The notes beneath the pieces were generated by a model that was not told where the DNA came from, did not search any database, and saw only the letters and a program-made list of their open reading frames with translations. Positions 59,866-64,000 of a stretch of 64,000 bases of DNA are shown piece by piece. The stretch lies in NCBI GenBank assembly GCA_024362935.1, contig JANCRA010000060.1:2887501-2951500 (forward strand), read 5' to 3'. Source of the DNA: Setophaga petechia (lineage: Eukaryota; Chordata; Aves; Passeriformes; Parulidae). Positions within the stretch are counted from its first letter, which is position 1; every line of letters starts with the position of its first letter. The translations under genes were made by a program, and so were the position numbers.

Positions 59866-61672
59866 TTAAAGTAGGGTGACTACTTTGGCTATTTTACCAT
59901 TCAGTTCAGAATATGGTTCCCATTTGGGTTTCCTTCCTCTCTGGCAATGACTGGAGCCATTTATGTGGCTTCTCAGCCATCTCCAGGTTGCCATCCCTGA
60001 CATCCTCTCTCCTGACTCGTGCCCAACCTCTCCCAGGCCTGGTGTTAGAGCCTGGGGAGTCATTGTCACTGTCCTCCTCCTCCGAAGAGGATGAGAAAGC
60101 ATTGATGCAGACATGAGCCTTCCAGCTGACCGGGACCTCTCACAAGGTTGGCACCATCTTGGCCCATAGAACATAGAAAAGGGAGAAAAACTGGGATGAG
60201 GGGGTGCAGGTGGACAGGGAGCAAGGTTTGGGCTCAAGCTGGCATGGCCAGTGCCAACTTGAGAAAGGGACAGAGAGGGGTAGGAGGTAGCAAGAGGCAA
60301 GTGGCTTTCCTGCCACAGGGCAGGTTCCACCTCCTGACCGTCTCCTAAGGAAATAGAATTAGGGAGGGAAGAAGTTGACAACTGGGGTAAACTGGGTCAC
60401 AAACTTTCCCCTTTTCTCTTGATCAACTTATAAATTAAATTAAACAAAGGATAATATTTCCCCACCTAAAAATCCCCTTTAACCTGTTCAATGTATAAAC
60501 ATTTCTCCACCTTGTCCCAAAATTTAATTGAAACAACATCTTCCCGGATAATCCCTGGAATGTATTTAAATAAAAAGTGAAGACTTTAAATCTCTCTTAC
60601 AAAACTTAACATCTCCTGCTACAAGGGTCCCCTTAACTTGAGCATGAACCTCCTGCCCCCCAATGGATAATTTAGTTCTCATTGTGGTTAAATGAAAATT
60701 TTCCACCCACAAAACAAAGGAAAATGAGAAACTGAAAATGACTTGTGGAGGCACCCTCCCTTGTTGTATTGTGTTCTTTTATGTTTTAGTTGCATTAAGT
60801 TGTACTTTGGTTTATCCCAATTTCCCCCCTGTTATAATGGTTCTGCCCCTGCTGCCTCCTCCCTTCTTGTTAATGTCATCTCCCTACCTCCTCCTCCTGT
60901 TCCCCAAAAGTGGCTGAATCCTTCCCTTAACCCCTCCCCAGTGTCCCGTTCTTCACTCAACAGCCCATCCCCTCCCTCTAGAAATTTCTACCAAGGGCGT
61001 CGAGTGATAGGTTCAGGCACCAGGGCCCCTCCCTCAGGTGGTCCTTATTGGTCCCCCTACCTGCCTGTTTCCCTGGTTCCCACACCCTCCTGTATCTCCA
61101 TGGGCAGGTGGGAAAACCCCTCCCTGGTTTACTCCCCCCTTTTTAACACCCGGCAGATCAGGGTGTTCAGTTCGATGGATTCCATGGGTTTGGGACTTCG
61201 TTTGAGCTCTGGAATAAAACTGGACTTTGCCACAACTGGAGTCCACTCTCCTCCTCCTGCCTTTGTCATGCTGCTGTCTGGTCTGAAAGGTGAAAGCCTC
61301 AGCCGCTCTCCTGACCTCCTGAGGAACGGGAGGGTGTCCCTCGCTGCTTGCTGTGCCAGAGCAAGCAGGGGTGTCTCTGAGCACACATTCAGAGCGACAC
61401 GCTGGCACTCCCCCAGTGCCCTTAACACTCACCAAACCAACAAGTCAAAAGAAAAGGTCTCATGGGGGTCTGTTGACTCCAGCCAGTCCTCTGTAGCGAA
61501 TCCACAAACTGCACCGTTGAGGGCTGCTGGCTCACCCTTTGGAGAGCACCTTGAAAAATCAAGGTGATCCCTTCTGGGAGCTGGGGCTCCGAGGTGATTT
61601 GTGTCCAGGGACAAAAGTCCACTGGAGACACTCTCAGGGCAGCTTTAAAAAGACCCCTACTGGGATGCGAGC
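59866..61672 (-). pseudogene. outer provirus leader and 5' gag
   Basis: From the 5' LTR inward there are open stretches at 61422-61631, 61034-61435 and 59866-60381 without a domain I can name. The last is Pro/Ser-rich and ends just before the capsid, so it is probably the matrix-capsid linker. 60.4-60.75 kb is AT-rich with no coding signal. I could not identify a primer-binding site next to the LTR. Confidence 0.45.
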
Positions 61673-62225
61673 TGCAGTGGCGTGGCGGGAGCTGCTGAAA
61701 TCACCTCCTTCCCATGAGCGTCTCTCTCAGGAAGGGATAGCTCAGTGTGCACCAGATGCTCATGTCACACGATGCTACTCAATGGCTGATGGAGAAAGAT
61801 GAGCAGGAGGGGTTCTGCATATGGTATTCCAGTGGCATTTATTAACACAAACAAAGGAAACCAGGGACAAAGAATGAAGAACAAAGGAATGTCCAGGGTT
61901 ATGTACAAGACAAGGGAGTCACAACATCAGCTCTGAGAGCCAGTGGGTAAAGGAGATAAGGGCAGTACAAAGGCAGGATTAAAGGGCGACAACCAGCTGG
62001 TATCCAGGGGAGGAGGTATAAGGAACAGGGACCAATAGGGAAAGCAGGAGCGAGGAACCTTCTAGAACTGGGGAGGGGAAAGGGATGATGTAACTTTGAT
62101 CATTAACATAAAGGTGTGGGGAACTGTTGGAGAACGTCTTCTTGGGTCACGCTACTTTAAAGGGTTGTTTTTTCCCTAGGCATCCTTGCTTCAGCATCTC
62201 CCCTTCTATATCTTGGGATGCAACA
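61673..62225 (-). repeat. 5' LTR of the outer provirus
   Basis: 553 bp, minus strand starting TGTTGCATCCC and ending CACTGCA. AATAAA on the minus strand is at 61838-61843. It aligns over its whole length with 46045-46924 once the solo LTR is removed, with clearly more differences than between the inner LTRs. Confidence 0.85.
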
Positions 62226-63652
62226 ATGGTCTTCCACATGGTGGCAGCAGCTCTGTGGGGTCAGAGCTCTGTCTCAGGGGGGTCTGGGACACAGCACTGT
62301 GGCCTGGGCCGCAGTGGGGCGCTGAGCTGGCTGCCAGCCCTGCCTCTGCCCCCAGTCCCTCAGCACGCAGGCAGCCCAGCCCTGTGGGGACCGGCCCCAG
62401 AGGAGCCGGGAGGGAGCACGGCAGCACGCTGGGGGCTGACATGCCAGGGCGGGCAAAGGGAGGAGCCACAGGGCCCTGGAATTCCCTGTGTGTCAGACTG
62501 CTGGGACAGGCTGTACAGGGTGATGGGCTGCTGAGGCCTGAGCCTTGTGGGCACGTGGGCCCCGTACCTGTCACATGATGGGGCCACACGCAGGAGAGCC
62601 ATCACCACATCAGCGGGCTGTGCCTCTGTCAGATCCAGCAGGGGCCTGTACAGGTTGTACTCAAGAAATTCATTGGCCGCGAGCCACTGGTGGATGTACC
62701 TGACCATGGCGGGCACCTGGAGAAGGCAGGGGAGACTTGGAAAGCTGCCAGAGGGAGTCATGTGCCCAGCTGGCCCAGCAAAGTACTTCCCTTGCCACCA
62801 CACTGCCATGGCCTCAAGGCTTCCAGTGAGCAGCAGGCGTGGCTGGGGAGGCCAAGCAATTGCTGGGAGGATGGAAGCCAGGCCACAGGCTGCTTACTTG
62901 CTTGGGACTGGAAGGACCCTCCTCCACAAGCATATCCAGCAGGGCAGCACTGGTCTTGGTTTTCAAGATGGGAGGGTACGCTCTGAGAACGGCGCCCATG
63001 CCGCCGGTCTCTTCCTCGCAAATCCTCTTCATGAACTGGCCAACCATCTGTAGCAGAAGGCCAAGAAGCCAGGGATGTTGCATGGAGTGCTCCGAGCACG
63101 GTGCTGGGCTGAGCAGTGACAACAGGCCCAGCCCGGCTGGGGATGGCTGCAGGTACCTGCGCTGTCCTGCGGAAGAGGCCACGGGTGCGTTGCTGCTCTT
63201 GTGTGCGCTGCACGGCTGCACCTGGCAAAGAGCGAGCGCAGCCCGAGCTGAGGGGCTGCGGGAGAGGCCGCAGAACACAAGGCCAGCCCTGCGCTGCCCA
63301 GGCAGGGACAGCCCCGCCACGCCCCAGGGCATGGAGCACGGCTGTGGGGTGTCTGCCCCGGCCCCTGCTCTGTCCTGTCCATGGGCATGTCCCCAGGGCA
63401 GGGGATGGGATGGGATGGTACGGGACGGGACGGGACGGGACGGCATGGGATGGGATGGGATGGGGCCAAGCTGGCTTCAGGCACCAGCCCTGTGGCCCAG
63501 CTCTGCCACTCACCCTTCTGTGGTAGCTGGAACTGCTCCACCTCTTCAGGCTGCTGTGCTGGAGCAGTTCCAGGGCCTTCCTTCTCCTCCTTTGCCCAGG
63601 CCAGCTTGGGCACGCTCACAGGTCTGTGCTCTGTGTCACTGCCTGCATTCAT
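62226..63652 (-). pseudogene. MROH gene copy, 5' part
   Basis: Minus-strand exons in gene order: 63514-63652 (ATG at 63652, MNAGSDTEHRPVSV), 63157-63221, 62898-63047, 62568-62716 and 62226-62252. The last is the beginning of the exon cut by the outer provirus. Phases agree at every junction. Family motifs include MVGQFMKRICEEETGGMGAV and YIHQWLAANEFLEYNL, the N-terminal HEAT repeats of MROH proteins. The interrupted exon begins AAATMWKTI; its other parts are at 46024-46038 and 45323-45428, and the three pieces add to 148 nt with the phase expected by both neighbours. The start codon is inferred; upstream coding exons may lie beyond the window. Confidence 0.7.
63402..63465 (+). repeat. (GGGAT/GGGAC)n pentanucleotide repeat
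   Basis: A run of GGGAT then GGGAC then GGGAT units in an MROH intron. Confidence 0.9.
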
Positions 63653-63690
63653 GGCTACTTGCAGGATAAGATGGCTGGGAAAAGGTCGGA

Positions 63691-64000
63691 GTCAGCAAGT
63701 GCTGCAGTGGTGCCTTGAAGGCACCTGCAGGAGCGAAGTCTTGGCAGGCCTACAGGACAGCAGGTCCTGCACTCTGGTCTCGAGGGCTCCAGCCACAAGG
63801 ACAGGAGACTCCTCGTCAAGGACCGTGCTCAGCGAATGCCACGGTCTGCCCACAAGGGCACCTGCAGAAGTGAAGCCTCAGCAAGGCCAGGGGTCACCAA
63901 GTCCTGTGGTCTGGCCACGAGGTCACCTGCAGGAGTAACGCCTCGGGAAAGCTCCGGGTCAGCAGGGAACGAGTGCGCTGTGCGAGGGCTCCTCCAAGCC
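63691..64000. repeat. about 65-bp tandem repeat upstream of the MROH start
   Basis: Imperfect units begin near 63691, 63757, 63828, 63893 and 63958, with the shared core 'ggcacctgcaggag' and 'gtcagcaag'. The array runs off the window end. It is just upstream of the candidate MROH start codon. Confidence 0.7.

Larger units (their letters stand above)
46045..62225 (-). mobile_element. outer class II provirus, degraded, 16.2 kb with nested insertions
   Basis: Minus-strand provirus with LTRs at 61673-62225 (5') and 46045-46924 (3'). The flanking target copies are ATGGGC (46039-46044) and ATGGTC (62226-62231), five of six bases equal. Inside are remnants of gag, protease with a dUTPase-like part, reverse transcriptase, RNase H and integrase, all with frameshifts and stops. 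Nested inside are a 323-bp solo LTR (in the 3' LTR) and a 7.9-kb younger provirus (in pol). Without them the element is about 8 kb. It sits within a coding exon of the MROH copy. The 6-bp duplication, RT motifs and zinc-knuckle gag indicate a betaretrovirus-like element. Confidence 0.85.

Noticed and set aside
60743..61567. 274-codon + strand open frame
   Set aside because: It is antisense to the outer provirus leader and gag, low-complexity Pro/Ser-rich, with no motif.

Overview
The window looks like nuclear DNA from a bird, probably a songbird. Short protein-coding exons with GT-AG splice sites sit in long introns. There are CR1 LINE 3' ends (one finishing in the ATTCTGTGA-type tail) and several avian-type class II endogenous retroviruses. 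A maestro heat-like (MROH) gene copy, a family greatly expanded in birds, is also present. Both host loci are on the minus strand and read from high to low coordinate. Species assignment is inference.

Region 1 (about 1.8-37.1 kb) is a CEP250 (C-NAP1, centrosomal coiled-coil) family gene whose middle has been amplified in tandem. A candidate start (ATG at 37116-37118) and four or five short 5' exons lead into four consecutive copies of a multi-exon coiled-coil module (units I-IV, ending at 3322), then one further exon and a C-terminal-type exon at 1841-1922. Exon phases agree through all four units, so the repeats could be spliced into one reading frame of about 2,330 codons. Units III and IV lie in an apparently perfect 7,191-bp tandem duplication. 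Unit II keeps the exon layout closest to mammalian CEP250. The other three units have a fused exon where unit II has five exons.

Region 2 (37.1-42.3 kb) holds a 40-bp minisatellite just upstream of the candidate start, the C-terminal exon and poly(A) signal of an upstream CEP250 paralogue, and about 3 kb without a recognisable gene.

Region 3 (42.3-64 kb) is an MROH gene copy. Its 3' half (42.4-45.4 kb) and 5' half (62.2-63.7 kb) are separated because one coding exon was hit twice by retroviruses: by a LTR now solo (45435-46023, 6-bp target duplication) and by a 16-kb provirus (46045-62225, near-perfect 6-bp target duplication). The 16-kb provirus is old and broken. It carries a solo LTR of another family, on the opposite strand, inside its 3' LTR. 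A younger 7.9-kb provirus (49036-56915, perfect 6-bp target duplication) sits inside its pol gene. The younger provirus has class II-like gag-pro-pol, a gamma-type env, 289-bp LTRs differing at 6 positions, and is disabled by a handful of stop codons and frameshifts. The MROH copy also seems to lack several internal exons, so I treat it as a pseudogene.
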